In this document: positions 64,000 through 64,000 of the stretch, piece after piece
How the letters are laid out: the number at the start of each line of letters is the position of its first letter
How positions within the stretch are numbered: the stretch's first letter is position 1
Assembly (NCBI RefSeq): GCF_022808325.1
Contig: NZ_JALGCL010000001.1
Span: 167,780 to 231,779, forward strand
Reading direction: 5' to 3'
Length of the DNA: 64,000 bases
Origin: Cognatiluteimonas sedimenti
GTDB taxonomy: Bacteria; Pseudomonadota; Gammaproteobacteria; Xanthomonadales; Xanthomonadaceae
Program-made: the position numbers and the translations under genes
The notes under the pieces: model-generated
The model's database searches: none
What the model saw: the letters and a program-made list of their open reading frames with translations, nothing else
What the model was told of the DNA's origin: nothing

Positions 64000-64000
64000 G

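Overview
The window is about 64 kb of very GC-rich, densely packed bacterial chromosome. Strong G/C third positions, GTG and TTG starts, lipoprotein-rich envelope genes, many GGDEF proteins and families typical of the group (DUF3011, DUF6164, DUF6522-like) point to a Xanthomonadaceae-type gammaproteobacterium of the Lysobacter/Luteimonas kind. That assignment is inferred from gene content and composition, not from a marker gene. I saw no rRNA, tRNA, CRISPR array, insertion sequence or prophage.

Layout. 1-5.4 kb: a partial TrmY-type RNA methyltransferase and a PAS histidine kinase, a divergent ABC exporter pair, and a three-gene HTH/DUF2975 membrane operon with a clear inverted-repeat operator. 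5.4-12.4 kb: mostly single envelope and metabolic genes (metallo-beta-lactamase hydrolase, META-domain protein, MddA-like methyltransferase, an alpha/beta-hydrolase fused to a LuxR domain, a MORN-repeat protein, a ChaN lipoprotein), with a short GGGGTCAGGGAC-type repeat in the spacers. 12.7-16.2 kb: an overlapping signalling operon of REC-GGDEF, GAF-GAF histidine kinase and a lone REC. 16.3-28.6 kb: a frameshifted S41 peptidase, an MFS exporter, an intact diguanylate cyclase beside a decayed paralogue, a periplasmic-binding/PAS/GGDEF/EAL protein and an M1 aminopeptidase.

28.8-41.2 kb: a block with a low-oxygen or stress flavour: BrkB-like membrane protein, lipid-modified azurin, formate/nitrite-type channel, a cupin / STAS / succinate-type CoA-transferase operon, a P-type cation ATPase, a DUF6522-like protein, an orphan GspE/PilB-type ATPase and a PLP decarboxylase. 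FNR/ANR-like boxes lie upstream of the cupin operon and of a small cysteine-tailed protein at 45.4 kb (9 of 10 consensus positions each), with weaker matches before two other genes. This suggests oxygen-responsive control of part of the block.

41.4-45.1 kb: a translationally coupled operon of an N-formylglutamate-amidohydrolase-like protein, a DUF1704 zincin homologous to the animal tubulin carboxypeptidase MATCAP, and a GshB-like ATP-grasp ligase. This is the best candidate for an under-described system: it pairs an enzyme that should make amide bonds with two likely zinc hydrolases that could break them. 45.8-64 kb: further single genes, including a flavoprotein reductase, PAS-GGDEF and 7TM-GGDEF cyclases, two CPBP proteins, a TPR glycosyltransferase, a RIO kinase and a lipoate ligase split into two overlapping genes.
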